Assembly (NCBI GenBank): GCA_003154775.1
Contig: PMES01000026.1
Location: forward strand, 62,001 to 126,000
DNA from: Acidobacteriota bacterium
GTDB lineage: Bacteria; Acidobacteriota; Terriglobia; Acidiferrales; UBA7541
Reading direction: 5' to 3'
DNA length: 64,000 nt
Part shown: positions 27,175 to 35,296 of the stretch, in pieces
Layout of the letters: each line of letters starts with the position of its first letter
Position numbering within the stretch: position 1 is the stretch's first letter
The notes under the pieces: model-generated
What the model was told of the DNA's origin: nothing
Seen by the model: the letters and a program-made list of their open reading frames with translations, nothing else
Database searches by the model: none
Made by a program: the position numbers and the translations under genes

Positions 27175-29865
27175 CTACAGGGAACGGACTAGGGATTGGA
27201 GTTGAGAGGCGATTTCGGCGGGGGGCGTTTCGGGCGGGAAAGTGACTGGGGCACCGATGTGTACGGTGAGTTCGCCGAAGTGGGCGAGGCGGCGGTGCTG
27301 CTGCTTCATTTGCCAGACGCCATCGAGGCGCAAGGGGACGATGGGGATGCGGAGATTTTGGGCGAGGAGGCCGATGCCGGGCTGGAAGGGGACCATGTCG
27401 GGGGTATCGCGATCGTTGACGAAGCCTTCGGGGAAGACGAGCAGGCTGAAGCCACGGTCTGCGGATTCGCCGGCGAAGCGAAAACTTTCGCGGAAGCCAG
27501 AAAGCTGCGGGAGCGGGAAAACATTGAACAGCGAGACCACCAGGAAATAGCTGAGCTGCCAGAGCCAGCGTTTGGCGAAGAACCAGTCGCGGGGCGGATG
27601 GCGGTACTCGCGCAGGGTTTCGCCGCTCATGGCGGTGGCGAGGCGATGGCGGAATCGTGCAGGAAGCGAATAAAGGATGAGGCCGATATCGGCGCGGCGC
27701 GTGGTGTGGTTGGCGACAAAGAGCACCGGGCCTTTCAGATTGGCGAGAAATTCGCGTCCACGAACACGGGGGTGGGCGAGGAAAAGAGTGGCGGGCCAGG
27801 TGAGCGCGTAGTAGATGAAAAGCCGCAGTAGGCGCACAGGGGCGCGTTGCGTCCAGCGCGGATAGACATAGTCCGAACGGCGGGCGGAGGGTTGCGCGAG
27901 AAGTTTCTGAATATCGGCGAGGGATTGTGCGTTGGCGAATTGCGTTTCGTTGAGTTCGACGTTGTAGCGGTGCTCGAGGGTGGAGAGGAGTTCGACACGA
28001 TCAAGAGAAGACAGGTCATTGAGCGAGGCGGGCAGGGAGGCAAAGGAAGTAGAGGAGGTAAAGGAGGTAGAGGATTTGGAAGCAGGGGTGGCGGGTGCAC
28101 CGAGGAGTTCTGCGGCACAGGAGGCGATTACTGCGAGGCGTGGCTTGCCGGTGGGCGTGCGAGGGAAGTCCAGATCGGGCCAGACGAGCCAACGGCGGAT
28201 GCGCTGGTAATCGGCGAGGGAGGAGTTGGCGGCGTCGATCGTAGCGCGGGCGATGGAGATGGAGGGATCGGTGATGGAAGATTCCATCGACGGAGATGAG
28301 GTTTCAATCTTGCCGGGGTCCCTCGACTCCGCGCCGGCAAACGGCGCTGGCGCTACGCTCGGGATGACAGGGGAAGTGGCCGGACTCGATCCCGGTGCTA
28401 CCGCGGCGAGGAGGAGGACAGCGCAGGGTTCGGCGTTGCCACCGATTTGGAAGGGGATGACGACGGCGTCGCGAATACCAGGCTGGCGGCGGAGAGCAGC
28501 CTCGAGATCCTCGGGATAGATATTCAGGCCGGCGGGGGTGACGATGACGCTTTTCTTGCGGCCGCGGAAGCGGAGATTGCCTTGGGTGTCGAGTTCGCCA
28601 AGATCGCCGGTGCGCAGCCAGCCCCCGTATTCCTGGGTGCCGTCCCGCAGCGCGCCTTTTTCCCAATAGCCAGAAGAGACATTTTCGCCGCGGACGAGGA
28701 TTTCTCCATCATCCGCGAGACGGAACTCGCGCCCAGGCAGGATTTTGCCGACGGAACCCTGCGCGGCGCGGAATGGATGATTGAGGCTGATTAGGGAAGC
28801 GGTTTCGGTCATGCCGTAGCCTTGCACGACGGCGTACCCGATGCGTTTGAAGAATTCCTCGGTTTCGGGAGAAAGCGCCGCGCCGCCGGAGATGAACGCC
28901 CAGAACTTCCAACCGAGGCGCCGGTGGATAAAGCGAAACATCCAAGCACGACGAAGAAATTTGCGCGTGGCGGCTGAGATGAAAATGTGACCAAACCAAT
29001 GGGCGCGGCCTGGCGGAGCAAATTCATGGAGGAGGCTGCTCCGCAGCGCGTCAAGCATGCGAGGAACGGCGATAAGGGCGGTGGCGTGTTCGCGTTTGAT
29101 GGTGCGGAGAATTTCCGAGGGTTGCGGGGAATTTTCGAAGACGACCGTGGCGCCGATGAGCGGAGGCACGAAGAGCGCCATGAACTGGCCGAAGACATGG
29201 CTCAGCGGAACGACGGAGACAAAGCGCAGCGGATGAAACCAGCGCTCGTATCTTTGGTACTCGGCGATGCCCTTTTCCAGCGGTTCGAGATTCGCGAGGA
29301 AATTGCCGTGAGTCAGCACAACGCCCCGCGGCTCGCTGGTTGTGCCGGAGGTGAAGAGGATTTGCGCGACATGGCTGCGGGTGATGGGCTGATCGGAGAG
29401 AACGGAAATTGCGGTGTGCAGGCCGACTATTGCGTTTCCATGACCGGCCGACTCATTCAACTCTTCGGGGATGCCGGGGAAATCCTCCAGGAAGAAGGTC
29501 GGGGCGGCGGGAGTGAAGGGAGGTTTCGAGCGGGAAACGAAAGCGAATTTGATACCAGCATCGGCGGCAACGCGGGAGGCAAAATCGAGCGTCGAGGAAT
29601 CATCGAGGGGAACAGCGACAGCGCCGCGCAGGAGGCAGCCCCAGAAGGCGGCGACCCATTCTGCGGAGTTAGTGCCCCAGAGGAGAACGCGGTCGCCGGT
29701 TTGAACGCCGCGTTCCTTCAACTGGAAAGCGCGGAGGACGGCAGCGCTGGCGAGCTTTTGGTAGGTCCAGGCTTCGCGGCGATAACCGCGCTGCTGGACA
29801 ATGGCGACGCCACTAGAGAAGCGTGCAAATTCATCGAAGAGAGAGAGAAGGCTGGAGCGGGGCAT
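27175..29865 (-). CDS. Acyl-ACP/CoA ligase - acyl carrier - acyltransferase fusion
   Basis: 896-aa fusion. Residues 1-480 are an AMP-forming ligase (FTSGTTSEPRG P-loop near 170, GYGMTE near 350, and the hinge TGDLGELDTQG). An inserted Ser/Thr-rich low-complexity linker (about 585-610) precedes an acyl-carrier-like helix bundle (LSSLDRVELLSTLE, Ser as possible phosphopantetheine site, about 615-660). Residues 690-896 are a PlsC-type acyltransferase (NHTTRRAD, LLVFPEGF, PIVPLRLDG). It probably activates a fatty acid and transfers it to a lysophospholipid, like Aas. The acyltransferase motif here is NH-x5-D rather than NH-x4-D. Confidence 0.85.
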   Translation of the reverse strand: MPRSSLLSLFDEFARFSSGVAIVQQRGYRREAWTYQKLASAAVLRAFQLKERGVQTGDRVLLWGTNSAEWVAAFWGCLLRGAVAVPLDDSSTLDFASRVAADAGIKFAFVSRSKPPFTPAAPTFFLEDFPGIPEELNESAGHGNAIVGLHTAISVLSDQPITRSHVAQILFTSGTTSEPRGVVLTHGNFLANLEPLEKGIAEYQRYERWFHPLRFVSVVPLSHVFGQFMALFVPPLIGATVVFENSPQPSEILRTIKREHATALIAVPRMLDALRSSLLHEFAPPGRAHWFGHIFISAATRKFLRRAWMFRFIHRRLGWKFWAFISGGAALSPETEEFFKRIGYAVVQGYGMTETASLISLNHPFRAAQGSVGKILPGREFRLADDGEILVRGENVSSGYWEKGALRDGTQEYGGWLRTGDLGELDTQGNLRFRGRKKSVIVTPAGLNIYPEDLEAALRRQPGIRDAVVIPFQIGGNAEPCAVLLLAAVAPGSSPATSPVIPSVAPAPFAGAESRDPGKIETSSPSMESSITDPSISIARATIDAANSSLADYQRIRRWLVWPDLDFPRTPTGKPRLAVIASCAAELLGAPATPASKSSTSFTSSTSFASLPASLNDLSSLDRVELLSTLEHRYNVELNETQFANAQSLADIQKLLAQPSARRSDYVYPRWTQRAPVRLLRLFIYYALTWPATLFLAHPRVRGREFLANLKGPVLFVANHTTRRADIGLILYSLPARFRHRLATAMSGETLREYRHPPRDWFFAKRWLWQLSYFLVVSLFNVFPLPQLSGFRESFRFAGESADRGFSLLVFPEGFVNDRDTPDMVPFQPGIGLLAQNLRIPIVPLRLDGVWQMKQQHRRLAHFGELTVHIGAPVTFPPETPPAEIASQLQSLVRSL

Positions 29866-30300
29866 AGTTCAGACGCACTCCATGGAGTGTGAGTTCATCA
29901 TACGCCGGATGGGACGTTCAAACGGGCTGCGGGTAAACATCGGAAATAGCCTCTTCAGGGGCTAAAGCCCAGTTGTCTTAGCGGCTTTACGCCGGGGCTC
30001 AAGCCCCGGCCTCCTAAAGAGAAAGACTTCTCCGCAGCCTACAGAGTCTATGCCATTCAGGGGGAGGGGAGCACGTCGGGTGCCACCTAAGCACCTTACG
30101 GTGCATCGAAATAGAGGATTCGGGAGAAGGCCCGTAGAATCTAGAGGTGTCCGGGAAGGGGGCTTCTCGGGTAAAATAAAAGATTCGGGGCCGGGGGATG
30201 CACGCAAGCCTGGCGAATCTCGCCTTCGAGGCTCAAGCCCTATCAGTCGGCAGGACATGTGGCACGAATGAAATCGTGCCTTGAAACAACTGGGGAGCGA
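29866..30300. other. Intergenic region upstream of hpnH
   Basis: No gene supported. It contains a REP-like palindromic element at 29948-30016, a further partial GGCTCAAGCCC motif near 30231, and the A/T-rich stretch GTAAAATAAAAG near 30170 that could include a -10. Confidence 0.5.
29948..30016. repeat. REP-like palindromic element
   Basis: Two successive short dyads: GGGGCTAAAGCCC (29969-29981 region) and GCCGGGGCT-CA-AGCCCCGGC (29991-30010), joined by TTGTCTTAGCGGCTTTAC. The pattern 'ggggctaaagcccc ... gcggctttac ... ggggctgaagcccc' is a form of interspersed repeat I associate with acidobacterial genomes. Only one full copy is in the window. Confidence 0.55.
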
Positions 30301-31428
30301 ATGCCTGTACCTATATCCCAAGCATGGACGGTGGCAAGTTACGTCCTGAAGCAGAAATTCAAGGGACGCAGACAGTATCCACTTGTGCTGATGCTGGAAC
30401 CGCTTTACCGTTGCAATTTGGCTTGCGCGGGCTGCGGCAAGATCCAATATCCCGCGCACGTGCTGAAGCGCGAGCTTTCGCCGGAGGAATGCTTTAAGGC
30501 GGTGGACGAGTGCGGCGCGCCGATGGTGTCCATCCCCGGCGGCGAACCGCTGATGCATTCGCAGATCCAAAAGATCGTGGAAGGACTGGTGGCGCGCAAG
30601 AAGTACATCTACCTGTGCACGAATGCCCTGCTGCTTAAGGAAAAACTGCATCTTTTCAAGCCCAGCAAATACCTGACGTTTTCGGTGCATCTGGACGGGC
30701 AAAAAGAACACCACGATTTTTCGGTGTGCCGCGAAGGCGGGTATGAGCAGGCCGTCGAAGGCATTAAGGCGGCCCTGGCGCGCGGATTCCGCGTGACCAC
30801 GAACACAACGCTTTTTGACGGTGCCGATCCCAACAGCGTACGCGCTTTCTTCGATGAGATGATGGAACTGGGCGTGGAAGGCATGATGCTTTCGCCCGGC
30901 TATAACTACGATAAGGCGCCGGATCAGAAGCACTTCCTGGGACGCGCCAGGACGCGGCGGTTGTTCCGCGCCATGCTCTCGAACCGTAAGCCGGCGTGGC
31001 GTTTTAACCAGTCCATGCTGTTCCTGGAATTCCTGATGGGCAAGCGCGATTTCCGCTGCACGCCCTGGGGTATGCCGACCTACTCGATCTTTGGATGGCA
31101 GAAGCCCTGCTACTTGCTGCAGGACGGGTACGCAGACACATTTGATGAATTAATGGCGACAACCGAATGGGCGAATTACGGCACGGAGTCGGGCAATCCG
31201 CAGTGCGCCAACTGCATGGTACACAGCGGGTACGAAGCGTCTGGCGTTGATTACACGTTTAGCTCGCTGAAGGGCTTGCTGGCGACGGCAAAGGCAACTC
31301 TGTTTACGAAAAACACGGACGAGGAAGCACTACTCCTGTTGAACGAGACGGTGAAACCGGTGCACGCCTATAATCCCCTAGTGCAAATCGAAGGGAATCC
31401 CGAAAAACTTGAGGAGACGCGGGCATGA
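30301..31428 (+). CDS. hpnH: Adenosyl-hopene transferase HpnH (hopanoid radical SAM)
   Basis: Radical-SAM enzyme of 375 aa that adds an adenosyl group to diploptene, the first step of extended (C35) hopanoid synthesis. The cluster-binding motif is CNLACAGC near residue 40. The C-terminal region with CTPWG and CANCMVHSGYEASGV matches the HpnH family's accessory cysteines. The ATG at 30301 follows GGGGAG; upstream ATG 30259 adds 14 residues without homology-like features. The 3' end overlaps the next gene by 4 nt. No squalene-hopene cyclase is in the window. Confidence 0.92.
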   Translation: MPVPISQAWTVASYVLKQKFKGRRQYPLVLMLEPLYRCNLACAGCGKIQYPAHVLKRELSPEECFKAVDECGAPMVSIPGGEPLMHSQIQKIVEGLVARKKYIYLCTNALLLKEKLHLFKPSKYLTFSVHLDGQKEHHDFSVCREGGYEQAVEGIKAALARGFRVTTNTTLFDGADPNSVRAFFDEMMELGVEGMMLSPGYNYDKAPDQKHFLGRARTRRLFRAMLSNRKPAWRFNQSMLFLEFLMGKRDFRCTPWGMPTYSIFGWQKPCYLLQDGYADTFDELMATTEWANYGTESGNPQCANCMVHSGYEASGVDYTFSSLKGLLATAKATLFTKNTDEEALLLLNETVKPVHAYNPLVQIEGNPEKLEETRA

Positions 31429-31865
31429 CCGGTCCGCGGCATGCGGAACGTCCCGCACATACGGCGAATCCCGACGAACTGGAAGTGGCGCCGGGATTTC
31501 AGCACGAAGGCCTGCAAGGCTGGGTGCCGGAGCTTGCGAATGAGGAAGAATTGCGCGAGGCCCTGGAAAAAGCGTTTGATTATCGCGGGGACGTGACCAT
31601 CACGCGCAAGGACGGCACGAAACTCGAAGGCTATGTCTTTGATCGGACAAGTGGGAAGAACCTGGAGAGCTCTTTCGTGCGATTGCTGCCCAAAGATTCC
31701 AACCAGCGGGTGAAAATCAGCTATGGGGAAATTGCCGCACTGGCCTTTTCCGGGCGGGATACCGCGGCAGGGAAAAGCTGGGAGGCCTGGGTAAAGAAGT
31801 ATTGGGAAAAGAAAGCTTCCGGTGGGGAAAACCTGAGCCTGCAGCCCGAATCGTTGGAAGAGTAG
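31425..31865 (+). CDS. Hypothetical protein coupled to hpnH
   Basis: 146-aa soluble protein, highly charged, overlapping hpnH by ATGA. A central segment (VTITRKDGTKLEGYVFDRT, then VKISYGEIAALAFSG) resembles a small SH3/Sm-like beta-barrel; the C-terminus (SWEAWVKKYWEKK) is helical. The family is not recognised. Translational coupling suggests a role with HpnH or in the same pathway. Confidence 0.7.
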   Translation: MTGPRHAERPAHTANPDELEVAPGFQHEGLQGWVPELANEEELREALEKAFDYRGDVTITRKDGTKLEGYVFDRTSGKNLESSFVRLLPKDSNQRVKISYGEIAALAFSGRDTAAGKSWEAWVKKYWEKKASGGENLSLQPESLEE

Positions 31866-31941
31866 AAGAAGGGCTCGGAAACGGGCTGGAATTCGATAAA
31901 TTTCTGATTTTAAATCACTTACAATTTTTGGAAGATGAGGG

Positions 31942-31977
31942 AAGGGCCCCACAGTGCTGTGGACAATAAGCCCTTTC
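31942..31977 (+). other. Two-tier stem-loop downstream of the hpnH operon
   Basis: Inner stem CCACAG/CTGTGG with a 2-nt loop, enclosed by an outer stem AAGGGC/GCCCTT. It sits 77 nt after the hpnH-operon stop and 60 nt before the csp leader terminator. There is no T-run, so it may be an mRNA 3'-end structure or the 5' part of a csp leader. Confidence 0.45.
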
Positions 31978-32037
31978 TTGTGATAGCGTTACATATAGCG
32001 TTTGTTGCTCTTGTATTACCTTTTGACTCGTTCAGGG

Positions 32038-32068
32038 GGCTGCGAGAACAAACTCGCAGCCTTTTTTT
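32038..32068 (+). terminator. Intrinsic terminator in the csp leader
   Basis: GGCTGCGAG/CTCGCAGCC (9 bp), loop AACAAA, seven T at 32062-32068. It lies 84 nt before the cold-shock gene and 173 nt after the preceding stop, so it either ends the hpnH transcript or acts as an attenuator of the csp message. Confidence 0.88.
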
Positions 32069-32151
32069 CGGGCTGGAGGCAGTCGCGGAGCTTGGGAAAC
32101 CATCTGCCGGGACCAAGAGAGGCAAAGCAATTTCAATATCGAGGTTTAGCA

Positions 32152-32355
32152 GTGAAGGAACAAGGAACAGTGAAGTGGTTCAATGCTTCGAAGGGCTACG
32201 GGTTCATCCAGCGCCAAACCGGTGAAGATGTATTCGTACACTTCTCCGCGATTCAGATGGACGGTTACAAGTCCCTGAACGAAGGTCAGGCGGTGGAGTT
32301 TGAAGTGAAGAAGGGCCCGAAGGGCCTTCAGGCTGAGAACGTCACAAGCCTCTAG
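32152..32355 (+). CDS. Cold-shock domain protein (CspA family)
   Basis: 67-aa single-strand nucleic-acid-binding protein. RNP1 (KGYGFIQ) and RNP2 (DVFVHFSAI) are both present, starting from QGTVKWFN. The start is GTG at 32152 with GAGG 7 nt upstream, fixed by family length. The long, structured leader is usual for csp genes, whose expression responds to temperature through mRNA structure. Confidence 0.94.
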   Translation: MKEQGTVKWFNASKGYGFIQRQTGEDVFVHFSAIQMDGYKSLNEGQAVEFEVKKGPKGLQAENVTSL

Positions 32356-32362
32356 CCTGTAG

Positions 32363-32401
32363 ATTGGGGAGGTCCCCGAGGGGTCGGGGACCTCGCCCAA
32401 T
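32363..32401 (+). terminator. Strong hairpin after csp
   Basis: ATTGGG/CCCAAT outer stem and GGTCCCCGA/TCGGGGACC inner stem (9 bp) around GGGG. There is no T-run afterwards, so it may stabilise the csp mRNA 3' end rather than terminate on its own. Confidence 0.6.
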
Positions 32402-32451
32402 AGCGAGTGGGAAAAGCAGGAATCCAGGAAGGTGAGGCCAAGGAGGAAGTT

Positions 32452-32697
32452 GTGCAAGTGATGCAGGAAGGGCAGACCATCAAGCACGGGATATACGGCC
32501 TGGGCATTGTCACAGCCTCGGATCTGGAACGCACGGCCATAGATTTTGATGACCATGGACCGAAACTTTTTGTGACCAGCATCTTCTCGGCTGAAATCAT
32601 CGGCGAAGCGCCCGCCACCCCGCCCAAGACGAAGCGCCGGCGTAAGGCCTCCACGGCAGCGAAAGCCAGCAAGAAAGCCGCGGCAGCCGCGAAGTAA
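32452..32697 (+). CDS. Small Tudor-like (PcrA/UvrD C-terminal-type) protein
   Basis: 81 aa. Residues 6-52 (GQTIKHGIYGLGIVTA, TAIDFDDHGPKLFV) match the Tudor-like module found at the C-terminus of PcrA/UvrD helicases, which binds RNA polymerase, with the pattern G-x-x-V-x-H-x-x-F/Y-G-x-G. The tail is a Lys/Ala-rich basic stretch (KTKRRRKAS...) suited to nucleic acid binding. GTG 32452 is chosen for AGGAGG 5 nt upstream; GTG 32407 is an alternative. Stand-alone function unknown. Confidence 0.65.
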   Translation: MQVMQEGQTIKHGIYGLGIVTASDLERTAIDFDDHGPKLFVTSIFSAEIIGEAPATPPKTKRRRKASTAAKASKKAAAAAK

Positions 32698-32875
32698 AGC
32701 AAGAAAGTCCCGCCTGAAGTAACCCCGAAAGATGCGCCAGAAATGGCGCAGGGGTGTGTCCGGACAATTCCCGAGCATGGTCAACGAAACCGTGGAATTC
32801 ATTTCCATTTTATTTTGCAGTGAAGCCGCCAAAACTATGCGAAGGAACAGCCAGACTGAGAACGCGAGGAGAACT

Positions 32876-33796
32876 TTAACGGATGGCGGATTCGGCCTGG
32901 TCGAAGGCGTGGTAGGAGGAGCGCACGAGGGGTCCGGATTCGACGTGCTTGAAACCCATCTGTTCGCCGAGGCGCCTGTATTCGGCAAACTCGTCAGGAT
33001 GGATGAAACGGATCACCGGGAGATGTTCGCGCGTGGGCTGGAGGTACTGACCCAGGGTGAGAATGTCCGTGCCCTGGGTGGCGAGATCGCGCATCGTCTC
33101 CAGGACTTCTTCCTTCCCCTCACCTAATCCAAGCATCATGCCGGTTTTCGTGGGCACGTCGGGATGCGTTTGTTTCGCGCGGCGCAGTAACTCCAGAGAG
33201 CGCTCATAGAGAGCACCCTTGCGCACCTGGCGATACAGGCGCGGCACAGTTTCCGTGTTGTGGTTGAGGATGTCGGGCTTCATAGCGAGGACTGTGTTGA
33301 GGGCGTTCCAGTCGCCGCGAAAATCGGGGATGAGAACTTCGACCTTGCAGCCGGGGACGCGGTTGCGAATTTCCTGAATGGTGCGGGCAAAGATGCGGGC
33401 GCCGCCGTCGGGCTGATCGTCGCGATTGACGCTGGTGACGACGGCATAACGCAGGCCCATGCGCGCGACAGCTTCGGCGACACGCAAGGGCTCATCTTCA
33501 TCGGGCGGGCCAGCGGGTTTGCCTGAAGGCACGGCACAGAAGCCACAGGCGCGGGTACAAATGTCGCCGAGAATCATGAAGGTGGCGGTGCCATGTTCCC
33601 AGCATTCGCCCATGTTGGGGCAGCGGGCAGATTCGCAAACGGTATGAAGGTCGAGGCTGCGCATAACGCGCTTGAGGTTGTGGTAGCGATCGCCGCCAAA
33701 GAATTTTACGCGCAGCCAGTCCGGCCGCGGATGGACGTCAGGGTTCAGCGGGAGCGACGGATTGCTGTTGGCAATGATGTTGAAGGGCGAGGCCAT
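32876..33796 (-). CDS. lipA: Lipoyl synthase
   Basis: Radical-SAM enzyme of 306 aa that inserts two sulfurs into octanoyl groups on E2 and H proteins. The auxiliary cluster motif [12 protein letters not shown] and the radical-SAM motif CTRACGFC are intact, and the C-terminal RSSYHA motif supplies the Ser ligand of the auxiliary cluster. It stands near sucA, whose partner E2 needs lipoate, but is transcribed separately. lipB is not in the window. Confidence 0.96.
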   Translation of the reverse strand: MASPFNIIANSNPSLPLNPDVHPRPDWLRVKFFGGDRYHNLKRVMRSLDLHTVCESARCPNMGECWEHGTATFMILGDICTRACGFCAVPSGKPAGPPDEDEPLRVAEAVARMGLRYAVVTSVNRDDQPDGGARIFARTIQEIRNRVPGCKVEVLIPDFRGDWNALNTVLAMKPDILNHNTETVPRLYRQVRKGALYERSLELLRRAKQTHPDVPTKTGMMLGLGEGKEEVLETMRDLATQGTDILTLGQYLQPTREHLPVIRFIHPDEFAEYRRLGEQMGFKHVESGPLVRSSYHAFDQAESAIR

Positions 33797-33873
33797 GATT
33801 CCCAGCGACTCTGGATAAATCTATTTTACGCAGGAAAGCGAAGTTCGACAAACGAGGCCAGAAATGGCCGGGG

Positions 33874-34149
33874 TTACAGCGGCTGGCGGGAGGAGCGGAC
33901 GAAATCGCGGAGTACGGTGACGTTGGGGCCGTAGGCGCCGATGCGGCCAGCATCCACGGGCAGGCCGAGGTGCTCGGCAAGTTCGAGATCGACACCGGCA
34001 TCATCGAGTTCCGAGAGGCTGAAACCCGCTGCGGGGAGCAGGCGGTTGAGACCCGTAGGATAAACGGGGCGTGGCGGCCGATGGCGCTGCCAAGGACGGC
34101 GCGCCAGCTCGTAGAACTGCTTCCAATCGCGTTTGTGCCAGGTATTCAT
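33874..34149 (-). CDS. L13e-like small protein
   Basis: 91 aa. Residues 45-88 (GFSLSELDDAGVDLELAEHLGL, then VDAGRIGAYGPNVTVLRDFV) resemble the helical core of eukaryotic/archaeal ribosomal protein L13e, which has the same GFSLEEL...AG...A...GI.VD.RR pattern. The N-terminal half is basic and Trp/Arg-rich (KQFYELARRPWQRHRPPRP). It is unlikely to be a core ribosomal protein in a bacterium; a helix-hairpin nucleic-acid or ribosome-associated role is a guess. The start at 34149 is the only ATG that fits the domain. Confidence 0.6.
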   Translation of the reverse strand: MNTWHKRDWKQFYELARRPWQRHRPPRPVYPTGLNRLLPAAGFSLSELDDAGVDLELAEHLGLPVDAGRIGAYGPNVTVLRDFVRSSRQPL

Positions 34150-34561
34150 CTCAACCCTTAGACCCCGTGCCCTTCGTTGGATGCGAACAATGGCGGGAAG
34201 GTTCGCTCCTCCTCTGAACGGCCACGAAAACAATCCTTGCACGAAAAACAAAGCGCAAGTCGTTCAACTCATATACCCCAAGCAATCAGGAGCGAAAGAA
34301 AATCTTCGCCTGGTGTATCAAACACGTAACCCCACGTGAAGTTTCGGTCACAGGATTTGAGCGGTGAGCGCTGCACCGAAACGCATAAACCTTGGCGGGA
34401 AGGACCTCCCACAGGGAGGCCGCCGATTCAAACGCGGCGATAGTACATTGTAGAAAGGGAGATGGCTAGAAAAAAGTAGCGACGACTGTGAATAAAGAAA
34501 GCGGAGCCAAACGGTCTGCAGGTCAAAGCCTGACGGGAGTGTGGAGAAGGCGCAGGAACAG
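34150..34561. other. Intergenic region between the L13e-like and RRM genes
   Basis: About 410 nt without a supported gene. It contains a bulged stem-loop at 34394-34424 (GGCGG...CCTCCC-ACA-GGGAGG-CCGCC). No family is recognised and no T-run follows on either strand. Confidence 0.5.
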
Positions 34562-34597
34562 AAAAAGACGCTTCGGACGCGAGTCCGCGCCCGAAGC
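34562..34597 (-). terminator. Intrinsic terminator of the RRM gene
   Basis: On the minus strand a GCTTCGG/CCGAAGC stem continued by CGCG/CGCG around a 4-nt loop, followed by CTTTTTC. It lies about 30 nt after the stop of the RRM gene. Confidence 0.8.
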
Positions 34598-34627
34598 CCT
34601 CAGCGAAGATTAGGAGAGAAGGAGAAA

Positions 34628-35014
34628 CTACCAGCGGTTGCCGCGGTCGCCGCGATCACCACCCCGGCCACCACCCCGGCCACCGCGATCGCCACCCCGG
34701 CCGCCACCACCACCACCACCACCACCGCCATAGCCGCCACGCCCACCACCGCCACCAGAGCGCTCCGTCTGCGGCCGCGCTTCGTTGACGACAAGGTTCC
34801 GGCCCCCGAAGTTCTGACCGTTCAGGCTGGTCACGGCGCGGTCGGCGTCTTCATCGTTGGCGATTTCGATGAAGGCAAAACCTCGCGACTGTCCCGTGAA
34901 GCGATCCCGAATCAAGCTGATCGCGGAGGGATTCACACCCACTTGACCGAACCATTCCTGCAACTGCTCTTCCGAAGCGTTGAACGGAAGATTACCCACG
35001 TAAAGCTTCTTCAC
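34628..35014 (-). CDS. RRM RNA-binding protein with Gly/Arg-rich tail
   Basis: 128 aa. A single RNA-recognition motif covers residues 1-82: RNP2 KLYVGNL and RNP1 SRGFAFIEI are both intact. The tail (about 88-128) is an RGG-type Gly/Arg/Asp repeat. This is the layout of cyanobacterial and bacterial glycine-rich Rbp proteins, often cold-inducible RNA chaperones. The tail DNA is a simple CCACCN-type repeat, so its length may vary between strains. Confidence 0.93.
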   Translation of the reverse strand: MKKLYVGNLPFNASEEQLQEWFGQVGVNPSAISLIRDRFTGQSRGFAFIEIANDEDADRAVTSLNGQNFGGRNLVVNEARPQTERSGGGGGRGGYGGGGGGGGGGRGGDRGGRGGGRGGDRGDRGNRW

Positions 35015-35296
35015 CAGCGGACTCCTTCTGTCCGGAACCTAACCACGATTGCGGAGCGCACCGAAGAATCAAGAACCGCCGACGAGGCAAACCGGAGGGC
35101 ATGCCGCGGTGGGCGGGAGGGACTCTTAAGTGGTCCCGTGCATGGTCTCGAAAATTGACTGTTTTTGCAACCATAAATCGTTGGAAAGAGGGTGCCGGGG
35201 GGTACTGGGTCTGGACTTGGCACCAAAATGGCACGGCGGATACCGGGGTGCTCTAAAGGGCCCCGTGAAACCCGCGCAACCGGCGTGATGCTGCTT
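35015..35296. other. RRM gene leader and arg operon 3' flank
   Basis: About 280 nt between argJ and the RRM gene, both leftward. The minus strand carries the RRM gene's leader; a weak promoter-like pair (TTGCAA, GACCAT, 17 bp apart) is near 35150-35180. No terminator is seen after argJ, so read-through is possible. Confidence 0.4.

Noticed and set aside
28042-28075. Purine-rich near-tandem repeat (GGAGGTAAAGGAGGTAGA) on the plus strand
   Set aside because: It codes for the Ser/Thr-rich linker of the ligase fusion on the minus strand; no sign of a separate element.
29962-30933. 323-codon minus-strand frame over the hpnH start
   Set aside because: It runs through the REP-like element and is opposite hpnH coding sequence, with no recognisable domain.
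34660-34760. Short repeated CCACC-type array that could look like a CRISPR or tandem repeat locus
   Set aside because: It is the simple-sequence DNA of the Gly/Arg-rich tail of the RRM protein; no spacers and no cas genes.
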